NCBI RefSeq assembly: GCF_000421145.1
Contig: NZ_ATWH01000002.1
Coordinates: 124,001-188,000 of the forward strand
DNA: 64,000 bases
Direction: 5' to 3'
DNA from: Glaciibacter superstes DSM 21135
GTDB taxonomy: Bacteria > Actinomycetota > Actinomycetes > Actinomycetales > Microbacteriaceae
Each line of letters begins with the position of its first letter. The stretch's first letter is position 1. The position numbers were made by a program, and so were the translations under genes. This document shows positions 33,097 to 40,574 of the stretch, piece by piece. Below the pieces are notes generated by a model. That model had not been told where the DNA came from and made no database searches. It saw only the letters and a program-made list of their open reading frames with translations.

Positions 33097-34023
33097 CTAG
33101 GGAACGACGTGCCCTGCGGCGGTGAAGAGGCGGTACCAGTCCTCGCGGCTGAGTGGAAGATCCGAGCCGGCAGCCGAGTCCCGCACACGCTGCGGCGTTG
33201 TGGTTCCAAGCACGACCTGGATGTTCGCGGGATGACGGGTGATCCAGGCAACCGCAATCGCCGTGGGCGTGACGCCGTGCGTGGCCGCAAGTTCATCGAT
33301 GATGTCGTTCAAGTCCGCGTAGTTCTCGCGGTCCCCAAGGAAGACTCCGTCGAAGAAACCCTTCTGGAACGGTGACCAGGCCTGCAGGGTCATGTCGTTC
33401 AGTCGGCTGTAGTCCAGGATGCCGTTGTCACGATCGATGGACTGATCGAGTCCCGCCATATTGGCCGCAACCCCGGCCGCGATGATCGGCGCGTGCGTGA
33501 TGCTCAGTTGCACCTGGTTGAAAACGAGTGGCTGGCTGATGGATCGCTTCAGGAGCTCGACCTGCATCGGCGTATGGTTCGAGACTCCGAAGTTGCGCAC
33601 TTTCCCCGCGCCCTGGAGTGCGTCGAACGCCTCGGCGACCTCATCCGGTTCAACCAGTGCGTCGGGGCGGTGCAGGAGGAGAGTGTCGAGGTACGGGGTG
33701 TTCAGCGCCGTGAGCGATTCGTCGACCGAGCGCAGGATGTGTTCCTTCGAGAAATCGAAGTAGCCCTTTCGAAGGCCAACTTTCGACTGGATGATCACAC
33801 TCTCGCGTTCCGCCTCAGTGAGCGTGATGGCCTCGCCGAATCGTCTCTCGCATCCGTGGTCGCCTCCGTACACATCGGCATGATCGAAGAAGTTGATGCC
33901 GGAATCGCGGGCGGTTCCGACCAGCGTACGGATGGCCTCATCGTCGAGTTCAAGAATCCTCATCAATCCGAGAATGATGTTCGAGGCGTTGAGGTCGGTG
34001 TGGGCTGGGGTGAAAGTCTTCAT
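33097..34023 (-). CDS. Aldo/keto reductase (YdhF-like)
   Basis: This 308-residue TIM-barrel oxidoreductase has the AKR tetrad: Asp and Tyr in F-D-H-A-D-V-Y-G-G near residues 46-52, Lys in Q-S-K-V-G near 81, and His in L-L-H-R-P-D near 118. The C-terminal NADPH-binding segment G-T-T-T-P-Q-R-V is also present. It reduces aldehydes or ketones with NADPH in the cytosol. It is divergent from the arginase-family gene with about 66 bp between starts. The substrate is unknown. Confidence 0.9.
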   Translation of the reverse strand: MKTFTPAHTDLNASNIILGLMRILELDDEAIRTLVGTARDSGINFFDHADVYGGDHGCERRFGEAITLTEAERESVIIQSKVGLRKGYFDFSKEHILRSVDESLTALNTPYLDTLLLHRPDALVEPDEVAEAFDALQGAGKVRNFGVSNHTPMQVELLKRSISQPLVFNQVQLSITHAPIIAAGVAANMAGLDQSIDRDNGILDYSRLNDMTLQAWSPFQKGFFDGVFLGDRENYADLNDIIDELAATHGVTPTAIAVAWITRHPANIQVVLGTTTPQRVRDSAAGSDLPLSREDWYRLFTAAGHVVP

Positions 34024-34089
34024 GTGTCTACGCTCTCACTGTCGTGCACTGATTCGGAAGTTCGCCGCGAGAATGGTGTGGTGATCTCT

Positions 34090-35004
34090 ATGATTTCCGC
34101 ACCGTCCAACCTTGGACTGCGCCCACCGGAACCTGGCAGCGTGCCAGGAACGGCAAAGGCGCCTGAGGCACTTCGTGAAGCGGGTCTGTTCGCCCGATTC
34201 TCCGAAGTCGGAGGGATCGACGCCGGCACCGTTCTCGCGGGGCGCTACCTCGACAATGCCGATCCCGTTCACCATCGAGTACGCAATCAGGCCGCACTGA
34301 CCGACCATGCCAGACGACTGGCCGATCGTGTGGAAGCGATTCTCGACGAAAATCGGGTCCCTCTGGTGATCGGCGGCGACTGCAGCATCCTGCTCGGTTC
34401 AGGACTTGCGTTGCGTCGACGCGGACGATTCGGGCTCGTCCACGCCGATGGACACACGGACTTTCGTCACCCCGGCAACAGTGACGCGTGCGCAAGCGTG
34501 GCCGGCGAAGACCTCGCCGCTGCTGTTGGCCTCCATTGGCCAGATATCAGTGACATTGACAGCCACGGTCCCTATTTCCGGCCCGCAGACGTGGCGCACG
34601 TCGGGTGCCGCGACGACGACGAGCACCTGGGAGAGGCCGACTCCATCCTGGGCGCGCTGGTCACCGCAAGCGATATCACGAGCAACATGGGGGCTGCGCT
34701 CGGACTGATCACCGACGTGGTCACCACTACCGAACTGGACGGATATTGGCTCCATGTGGATGTAGATATCCTCGACCCGAGATTTATGCCGGCCGTCGAC
34801 AGTCCAGATACCGGTGGACTGGATCCACAGCAGTTCGTGGAATTGCTGGCTTCTCTGGCACCGCGAGCCTCTGGTGCGCAGGTCACCGTCTTTGACCCGG
34901 ATCTGGATCCAGACGGACGATACGCGGCATCGCTCACCGAGATGCTTGTCTCCGGACTTGGCGCGCTCGGGCGCGCCCGTGGTCAACACCTGCGAAGAGG
35001 GTGA
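34090..35004 (+). CDS. Arginase/agmatinase/formiminoglutamase family hydrolase
   Basis: The 304-residue protein has the three metal-binding signatures of ureohydrolases: G-G-D-C-S near residue 98, H-A-D-G-H-T-D-F near 118, and H-V-D-V-D-I-L-D-P near 223. Together these supply the His and Asp ligands of the binuclear manganese site. It hydrolyses a guanidino or formimino compound. Which one is not clear, as the loop residues do not fix arginine or agmatine. The frame is open far upstream, but only over the opposite reductase gene. ATG 34090 is chosen, with GTG at 34081 possible. Confidence 0.85.
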   Translation: MISAPSNLGLRPPEPGSVPGTAKAPEALREAGLFARFSEVGGIDAGTVLAGRYLDNADPVHHRVRNQAALTDHARRLADRVEAILDENRVPLVIGGDCSILLGSGLALRRRGRFGLVHADGHTDFRHPGNSDACASVAGEDLAAAVGLHWPDISDIDSHGPYFRPADVAHVGCRDDDEHLGEADSILGALVTASDITSNMGAALGLITDVVTTTELDGYWLHVDVDILDPRFMPAVDSPDTGGLDPQQFVELLASLAPRASGAQVTVFDPDLDPDGRYAASLTEMLVSGLGALGRARGQHLRRG

Positions 35005-35007
35005 TTC

Positions 35008-35250
35008 TCAGGCGAGATCGCGTCGCAGAGGGAGAACGACCGCAACGGCAGAAGCAAGTGCCGCGTACCCCAGAAGCACGATAGCGCCGAGAGCCGGCGG
35101 CAGCAGGGAAGACGCTCCAAGGGTCGTCTGCTCTGCGATGGTGTCTGCGAGCAAGGTGAAATTCGTCAGGGCCGCCGTAGCGCCTCCTGGCAGGTAGGGG
35201 TACAGGATGTTCACCTCAGGAATGATCATCAGGATGTATTCGACGAAGTA
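35008..35250 (-). pseudogene. C-terminal remnant of an ABC-2-type permease
   Basis: About 75 residues, from I-P-E-V-N-I-L-Y-P-Y-L-P-G-G-A-T through two hydrophobic helices to L-P-L-R-R-D-L-A and the stop, look like the end of an ABC-2 export permease. The first several helices are missing. Upstream of about 35250 the frame enters sequence with no similarity, where a regulator fragment begins on the other strand. Confidence 0.6.
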
Positions 35251-35267
35251 GAAATAGCCGGGGTGCC

Positions 35268-35603
35268 GTGGAGCGCACGCTGGCGCTGGGCGAACGGATG
35301 GCTCACGTCGGCCAGGAAGAATTGCATGCGATGAGCGATGTCCGGCTTCGTGCGGCGTTCCTGGCCTTCCTCGCAGATATGGGCTCACGCTTCGACCGGT
35401 TCGTCGCGAGCGACGATCCGGCCCTCCGTGACTATGTGGGATTCGGACAGACGGCCCTGTATGTCAATATCGACGATCTGGCCGTGATCCAGGCCAAGCT
35501 CGGTGAGTTGCTCGAGCCGTATCTGATCGACAGAGACGGCGATCGCCGGAGAACAGCCCTCGCGACAGTGCTGGTACCCGAAGCGGACGTGCCGCAGCCG
35601 TGA
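35268..35603 (+). pseudogene. C-terminal remnant of a winged-helix transcriptional regulator
   Basis: The 111 codons (R-M-A-H-V-G-Q-E-E-L-H-A-M, then L-R-A-A-F-L-A-F-L-A-D and G-F-G-Q-T-A-L-Y-V) match the C-terminal effector half of ArsR-like helix-turn-helix regulators often coded beside ABC exporters. The DNA-binding half is absent. Its broken 5' end faces the broken 5' end of the permease fragment, so one deletion probably removed both starts and the shared promoter. Confidence 0.5.
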
Positions 35604-35633
35604 TCGGCCGCGGCTTCGCGAGAGGATGGGAAC

Positions 35634-37322
35634 ATGGCAAACACTGACCAGCATCCGTGGGTGAAGAACTACCAACCGGGCGTCCCCGCAGAAATCGACC
35701 TCCCCACCGAATCCCTCGTCGCAATGCTCGAACGGTCAGTGGCCGAAGCCGACGGGCATCCCGCCATGGAATTCTTCGGTCGCCGCACGACATACGCAGA
35801 GCTCGGCAATCAGATCGACAGGGCAGCGGAAGGCTTGCGCCGAATCGGCGTGCGCGCCGGCGATCGGGTCGCCCTCATCCTGCCGAACTGCCCGCAACAT
35901 GTGGCCGCCTTCTACGCAGTATTGCGCCTTGGCGCCGTCGTGGTGGAGCACAACCCGCTCTACACATCGAGAGAGCTGCGTCACCAGTTCGAAGACCACC
36001 AGGCCAGGGTCGTGATCGCCTGGGACAAGGCCGTGGCATCCGTTCAGGCATTCCCCGCCGACATCGCAATCGACCACATCGTTTCGGTGAACTTGTTGGA
36101 GGCGTTCCCCGCGATCAAACGACTGGCGCTCCGCCTCCCGGTCAAGAGCCTTCGAGCCACCCGCGAGTCGCTCACCGGACGCACCTCGGGCGCTACAGCG
36201 TGGAAGGAACTGCTCGGTCACGATCCCATCGATCCAGAGCACCCGCGTCCCGCCGTCGACGACCTCGCCGCAATCCAGTACACCTCCGGCACCACCGGGC
36301 ATCCGAAAGGGGCCATGCTCACCCACTTCAACCTGTATTCGAACGCGTTGCAGGGCGAAGCGTGGATGCACGGAGCCGAGTATCGCAAAGAGGTCTTCTA
36401 CGCGATCCTGCCGATGTTCCACGCGTTCGGGATGACTCTTTACCTCACTTACGGCATCCACAAGCAGGGCCTGTTGGTGCTTTTCCCGAAGTTCGACCCT
36501 GACCTCATCCTCGCCGCCATGAAGAAGTCGCCTGCCACGGTCTACTGCGCTGTCCCGCCGATCTACGAACGAACGGCGATGGCGGCGAAGGAGAAGGGGA
36601 TATCCCTGCGATCCTGCAAATACTGCATCTCTGGAGCCATGAACTTGCCAGATCATGTCGTCGAACTCTGGGAATCGGTCTCCGGCGGATTGCTCGTCGA
36701 AGGATACGGAATGACCGAGTCGTCACCGGTGGCCCTTGGGAACCCGTTCCACCCGACGAGGCGCACGGGCACGATCGGCGTGCCGTTCCCATCAACCCTC
36801 ATGAAGGTCGTCGACCAGAACGACCCGACCAGGGAAGTGCAGCAGGGAGAGCCTGGGGAGTTGCTACTGAAGGGGCCGCAGGTTTTTCAGGGCTACTGGA
36901 ACAACCCAGAGGAAACCGCGAAAACCCTGCTGCCGGGCGGCTGGCTCCGCACCGGCGACATCGTCACCGTGGACGAAGACGGGTTCACCACTATCGTCGA
37001 CAGGGCCAAGGAGCTCATCATCACCGGTGGGTTCAATGTCTCGCCGACCGAGGTCGAGGCTGCGCTGCGCCAGCATCCGGATGTCGTCGACGCGGCCGTG
37101 TTCGGCAAGCCCCTCGACCGCGGAGGGGAGATGGTCGTCGCTGCGGTGGAGCTCGAGTCGGGCAGCGAACTCGACGAGGAGGCACTGCGAGCTCACTGCC
37201 GTGAGCGCCTGGCCGCCTACAAGATCCCGCGACGGATCGTGCAGATCCAGGACACACCACGCTCGATGCTCGGCAAGATCCTGCGCAAACAGGTGCGCGA
37301 ACAGGTCTTGCCCACGCTCTGA
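35634..37322 (+). CDS. fadD: Long-chain fatty acid--CoA ligase
   Basis: The 562-residue protein belongs to the ANL superfamily. It has the P-loop Y-T-S-G-T-T-G-H-P-K-G near residue 218, E-G-Y-G-M-T-E-S-S near 358, the hinge W-L-R-T-G-D-I near 440, and a C-terminal catalytic Lys in P-R-S-M-L-G-K-I-L. It activates fatty acids with ATP and CoA for beta-oxidation or lipid synthesis. An R-E-S-L/T-G-R-like insert near residue 170 is typical of FadD. It stands alone, 30 bp after the regulator fragment. Confidence 0.92.
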   Translation: MANTDQHPWVKNYQPGVPAEIDLPTESLVAMLERSVAEADGHPAMEFFGRRTTYAELGNQIDRAAEGLRRIGVRAGDRVALILPNCPQHVAAFYAVLRLGAVVVEHNPLYTSRELRHQFEDHQARVVIAWDKAVASVQAFPADIAIDHIVSVNLLEAFPAIKRLALRLPVKSLRATRESLTGRTSGATAWKELLGHDPIDPEHPRPAVDDLAAIQYTSGTTGHPKGAMLTHFNLYSNALQGEAWMHGAEYRKEVFYAILPMFHAFGMTLYLTYGIHKQGLLVLFPKFDPDLILAAMKKSPATVYCAVPPIYERTAMAAKEKGISLRSCKYCISGAMNLPDHVVELWESVSGGLLVEGYGMTESSPVALGNPFHPTRRTGTIGVPFPSTLMKVVDQNDPTREVQQGEPGELLLKGPQVFQGYWNNPEETAKTLLPGGWLRTGDIVTVDEDGFTTIVDRAKELIITGGFNVSPTEVEAALRQHPDVVDAAVFGKPLDRGGEMVVAAVELESGSELDEEALRAHCRERLAAYKIPRRIVQIQDTPRSMLGKILRKQVREQVLPTL

Positions 37323-37374
37323 GCTCCCGAATCGTGGGCACATAATCGTGGCTGCATGTTCGTATGATTAAGCG

Positions 37375-37839
37375 ATGAGAGGGCTTCCGACGAAACTGCC
37401 GGCCACATTTCGAACCACGACGGCTCTCCGATTGTGGCTGCATCCGCGCGACGTGTACGCATTGCGCGATGCTGGTGTGCTCACCCAGCTGTCGTACGGC
37501 GTTTTTCGACGCAATGATGCTCCGCCGACGACGGTATTCCGTTTCGCGTCCGCGACGTTCGAGGTTGGACTCTCCAAGATCGAAGCTACGCCGGGGGAGT
37601 ACGTGCGCATCTATGACCAGGAGCGCACAGTAGTCGACCTGGTGAGACTCGAGCGCGGGTTGAGCATACCGGGGATGCCTCGCATCCTGCAGCGTTATCT
37701 TTCCGCTGAGGCGGCCAATCCCGAGCTCCTGCTCGAGTACGCGGACGCGCTGGGAGCGCAGGAGCCCGTGCGTGCCGCGTTGGATGCTGCGGCGTCGTCA
37801 GGAAACCGTGGTACTCAGGGCTCCGAATCACGTGAATGA
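37375..37839 (+). CDS. Shortened AbiEi-like antitoxin-domain protein
   Basis: The 154-residue protein has the winged-helix start of AbiEi-type antitoxins (L-R-D-A-G-V-L-T-Q-L-S-Y-G-V-F-R-R) and their C-terminal part (Y-D-Q-E-R-T-V-V-D-L-V, A-D-A-L-G-A-Q). The usual middle segment with a C-L-x-S-A-L-x-x-H motif is missing: R-N-D-A-P-P runs straight into F-R-F-A-S-A-T-F-E-V. Relatives are near 200 residues, so about 45 are deleted in frame. No AbiEii-type toxin gene is beside it. It may be non-functional. Confidence 0.65.
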   Translation: MRGLPTKLPATFRTTTALRLWLHPRDVYALRDAGVLTQLSYGVFRRNDAPPTTVFRFASATFEVGLSKIEATPGEYVRIYDQERTVVDLVRLERGLSIPGMPRILQRYLSAEAANPELLLEYADALGAQEPVRAALDAAASSGNRGTQGSESRE

Positions 37840-38498
37840 AGAGTCAGACGATGAAGGGCATCGCGGCGCTGTTGGTCACCCTCGGCCTGGTGGGCGGCAT
37901 GTCCGCATGCGCAACGCCGCCCGTCGCCCAGAGCGACGGGCCGGTCGTTGCGTTCTACGGCGACTCGTACACCCTCGGCACGGGCGCTAGCGATCCATCG
38001 AGACGCTGGTCGACCATCATCTGCGAAGGCCGGGGCTGGGCTGAGTTCAACCCGAGCGTGAACGGACTTGGGTTCGTGAACAATCGCCCGAGCGTCGGCG
38101 ACGGCGATCTACTGAGCCAGATCATCGAACGGGGCCCTCAAATCGTCATCGTGACCATGGGATTGAACGACAACTTCAGCTACGAATTCGCAGCGTCGGA
38201 GATCGAAGAACAGATCTCCGCGGACTTCGAACGATTGAGCGACGGCCTTCCAGAAGCGCGCATCATTGCCGTGGAACCGTTCTGGTACACAGATGAGCGT
38301 CCGCGCTCGGTAGAGGTGATTGCCGGCTGGGTTGCCGACGCCGCATCAGAGATCGATGCCGATTACATTGCCGGTGCCTCACGCTGGCTCGAAGGCCGTC
38401 CGGGGTTGATGTCTCAGGACGGTTTGCACCCCGACGACGACGGCTACGCCGAACTGGCCGAACGCATGGACGCTGAGCTGGAGGAATTGGGACTCTGA
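37836..38498 (+). CDS. SGNH/GDSL-family lipoprotein hydrolase
   Basis: The 220-residue protein starts with a signal peptide ending in a lipobox (G-G-M-S-A-C), so it is anchored outside the membrane. The SGNH blocks are visible: G-D-S-Y near residue 44 with the nucleophile Ser, G-L-N-D-N near 112, and D-G-L-H-P-D near 192 with the catalytic Asp/His. It is an esterase or acylhydrolase of unknown substrate. ATG 37836 overlaps the AbiEi-like stop (ATGA). ATG 37851 is an alternative. Confidence 0.82.
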   Translation: MKSQTMKGIAALLVTLGLVGGMSACATPPVAQSDGPVVAFYGDSYTLGTGASDPSRRWSTIICEGRGWAEFNPSVNGLGFVNNRPSVGDGDLLSQIIERGPQIVIVTMGLNDNFSYEFAASEIEEQISADFERLSDGLPEARIIAVEPFWYTDERPRSVEVIAGWVADAASEIDADYIAGASRWLEGRPGLMSQDGLHPDDDGYAELAERMDAELEELGL

Positions 38499-38569
38499 CG
38501 TTCCAGTGGTGTGACGTCACAGGGAGTGAGAGGCTTCCGGTGGGAAGATAGTCCCAGCGTACGTTCAGG

Positions 38570-38651
38570 GGGGAGCGGAACATTCTCGCCGTCGCTGCGT
38601 TTTACCAGACGAGCACAGAATGGGAATCGTTCGCGAAATGTTCCGTTCCCC
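38570..38651. repeat. Long inverted repeat ahead of msrA
   Basis: GGGGAGCGGAACATT (38570-38584) and AATGTTCCGTTCCCC (38637-38651) match at 14 of 15 positions as inverted arms separated by 52 bp. The right arm overlaps the -10 part of a SigR-like promoter, so it may be a regulator site or a looping element. Confidence 0.55.
38622..38647 (+). promoter_or_regulatory. SigR/SigH-type oxidative-stress promoter for msrA
   Basis: GGGAAT (38622-38627), 16 bp, then CGTT (38644-38647) matches the GGGAAT-N16-CGTT pattern of actinobacterial SigR/SigH promoters. The element ends 27 bp before the msrA ATG and just before its AAGGAGG. Methionine sulfoxide reductases are known members of SigR/SigH regulons, which supports the call. 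Confidence 0.6.
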
Positions 38652-38674
38652 AACTGACACAAGGAGGCCGCACG

Positions 38675-39196
38675 ATGGCTGGCACCACTGAAACCGCACT
38701 TCTCGCCGGAGGATGCTTCTGGGGGGCTCAGCAGCTTCTGCGCCGACGCCCAGGCGTCATTTCGTCACGCGTCGGATATTCCGGCGGCGAGACGCCGAAC
38801 GCCACGTACCGCAACCACGGCAATCACGCGGAGTCTGTCGAGATCGTCTTCGATCCGGAGCAGATCTCGTATCGCGATCTCCTGGAGTTCTTCTTCCAGA
38901 TCCATGATCCGTCCACGAAAGACAGGCAGGGCAACGACCTCGGAGCGAGTTACCGTTCCGCGATCTTCTACACGAATGATGAGCAGAAGGCAGTGGCAGA
39001 AGAGACCATCGCCGACGTTGACGCATCAGGGTTGTGGCCTGCCAAGGTCGTGACCGAGGTCACCGGGGCCGGGCCATTCTGGGAAGCGGAGGATGAGCAC
39101 CAGGACTACCTGGAGAAGTACCCAAACGGGTACACGTGCCACTTCGTGCGTCCGGGCTGGAAGCTCCCTCACCGCGAGACGGAAGCCGCGAGCTGA
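38675..39196 (+). CDS. msrA: Peptide methionine sulfoxide reductase MsrA
   Basis: The 173-residue protein has the MsrA active-site motif G-G-C-F-W-G with Cys14. It also has G-Y-S-G-G, H-A-E-S-V-E, F-F-Q-I-H-D-P and S-Y-R-S-A-I, all hallmarks of the family. It reduces methionine-S-sulfoxide in proteins after oxidative damage, using thioredoxin. A strong AAGGAGG precedes the ATG, and a SigR-like promoter lies upstream. A hairpin with a T-run follows the stop. Confidence 0.95.
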   Translation: MAGTTETALLAGGCFWGAQQLLRRRPGVISSRVGYSGGETPNATYRNHGNHAESVEIVFDPEQISYRDLLEFFFQIHDPSTKDRQGNDLGASYRSAIFYTNDEQKAVAEETIADVDASGLWPAKVVTEVTGAGPFWEAEDEHQDYLEKYPNGYTCHFVRPGWKLPHRETEAAS

Positions 39197-39211
39197 CGCA
39201 TCCGCAGGTAG

Positions 39212-39240
39212 AAGGGTCTCGCGAAATGCGGGGCCCTTTT
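39212..39240 (+). terminator. Rho-independent terminator of msrA
   Basis: AAGGGTCTCGC (39212-39222) pairs with GCGGGGCCCTT (39228-39238) through two G-U wobbles, with loop GAAAT and TTTT at the end. It lies 16 bp after the msrA stop and close to the convergent sigma-factor stop at 39248. Confidence 0.75.
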
Positions 39241-39247
39241 GGCTGGT

Positions 39248-40153
39248 TCAGGCAATCGGAGCGGTCATGCGACCAAGCTTGCCTGGGTTCATCATCCACA
39301 ACACCTGGTCGATGCCTTCCGCTGATGCCGTGATCGAGACGACGGCGAAGTCAATGCCGTCCCTCGAAAGCCGCACCGATGCCTGCCCATTGGCCAGGAC
39401 CGGAGCGACAGAGACGCCTTCCCAGAAGCGCGAGGCGAACGCGGTGATGTATTTCGAGACGTGGTCTCTCCCGAGCACAGGAATCCTGGACGCGCGAACC
39501 ACTCCGCCGCCGTCGGAGTAGCTGACGACATCTTCAGCGAGAAGTTCCTCGAGCGCCGCCAGGTTGCCGCTCTGGGCCGCGCCCACGAATGCGTCGAGCA
39601 GGCGTTGCTGCTCACTCGCGCTGACCGACGCGCGCCGCTCTTCTGCAAGGTGTTTGCGTGCCCGGCTGACCAATTGGCGTGAGCTGGCCTCTGTCTGCTG
39701 GATCACCTCAGCGATCTGCGAGTACGGGTAATCGAACGCCTCTCGCAGTACGTAGGCAGCCCGTTCCGTCGGCGAGAGTTTCTCCAGGATCAGCAGCACG
39801 GCGAATTCGAGCGCCTCACCGCGTTCGGCACCGAGCAGCGGGTCCGCACTGGTATCCACCGGTTCGGGGAGCCACGGTCCGATATAGGTTTCGCGTCGCA
39901 CCCGCGCTGACGTGACGGCGTTGATTGCGAGGCGGGTTGTTGTCGTCGCCAGGAAGGCGGCAGGGTCGCGAACGGTGCTGCGATCGTAGGTCTGCCATCG
40001 GATCCAGACCTCCTGCACGATGTCTTGCGCCTCGCTGGCGCTGCCGAGCATGCGGTAGGCGATTCCAAACAGTCGGGGACGGACAGTCGCGAATGTCGAC
40101 AGCGCACGCTCTATTTCAGACGCTGCGCTGGATTCGGCGGGCATACCGCTCAT
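39248..40153 (-). CDS. ECF41-type sigma factor with C-terminal SnoaL-like domain (SigJ-like)
   Basis: The 301-residue protein has sigma region 2 (about residues 25-90, L-F-G-I-A-Y-R-M-L-G-S) and region 4 (about 115-170, L-S-P-T-E-R-A-A-Y-V-L-R). These are followed by a SnoaL/NTF2-like domain with the ECF41 marks D-G-G-G (214-217) and N-P-G-K-L (289-293, usual form N-P-D-K-L). In this group the fused domain controls sigma activity instead of an anti-sigma factor. ATG 40153 lies 1 bp after the stop of the upstream gene, so the two are coupled. It probably reads the TGTCACA-N16-NGTC elements found at 42309 and 49671. Confidence 0.88.
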   Translation of the reverse strand: MSGMPAESSAASEIERALSTFATVRPRLFGIAYRMLGSASEAQDIVQEVWIRWQTYDRSTVRDPAAFLATTTTRLAINAVTSARVRRETYIGPWLPEPVDTSADPLLGAERGEALEFAVLLILEKLSPTERAAYVLREAFDYPYSQIAEVIQQTEASSRQLVSRARKHLAEERRASVSASEQQRLLDAFVGAAQSGNLAALEELLAEDVVSYSDGGGVVRASRIPVLGRDHVSKYITAFASRFWEGVSVAPVLANGQASVRLSRDGIDFAVVSITASAEGIDQVLWMMNPGKLGRMTAPIA

Positions 40154-40154
40154 C

Positions 40155-40574
40155 CTACTGACCATCCTGCGCCGGGTCACTGGCGTTCCAGCTGCGAAGC
40201 TTGTCGGGGTTCGCGACGACCCACAGCTCATGAATTCGATCAAAACGGATGCCAAGGGCTGCGACGCCGACGACGCATCCGTTATGTCGCACAACGAGAC
40301 CAGGCGCACCGTTGACAGACTGCTCGGCGATCGCCACGAGTGGAAGTCGCGCGAGCGTCGCGAAGATGACCCGCCCGACGAACTCACTGCCGCTGATCGG
40401 CGTCGACGGCGCGCGCACGCGGCCCCCTCCGTCGATGACGATCGTCACATCGGGGTCGAGGATGGCTGCCAGGGCAGTGGAGTCCGCGGCCTCGCACGCT
40501 TCCTGGAACGCGCGAACGATGTCACGGATACGATCGCGCTCCCCAGAGTCATCGGAGCTGCCGCTCATCGTCAT
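40155..40574 (-). CDS. Stand-alone SnoaL-like protein resembling the ECF41 regulatory domain
   Basis: The 139-residue NTF2-fold protein aligns along its length with the C-terminal domain of the sigma factor coded directly downstream. It keeps both marks in canonical form, D-G-G-G-R (48-52) and N-P-D-K-L (122-126). It starts inside the 3' end of the cytochrome b gene (26-bp overlap) and ends 1 bp before the sigma-factor ATG, so all three are one coupled unit. A free copy of the regulatory domain could compete with or tune the fused one, or bind a ligand. Both are inference. ATG 40568 is an alternative start. Confidence 0.75.
   Translation of the reverse strand: MTMSGSSDDSGERDRIRDIVRAFQEACEAADSTALAAILDPDVTIVIDGGGRVRAPSTPISGSEFVGRVIFATLARLPLVAIAEQSVNGAPGLVVRHNGCVVGVAALGIRFDRIHELWVVANPDKLRSWNASDPAQDGQ

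Noticed and set aside
33493-34089. N-terminal extension of the arginase-family protein
   Set aside because: The extra 199 codons lie antisense to the aldo/keto reductase. Family homology begins at the ATG at 34090.
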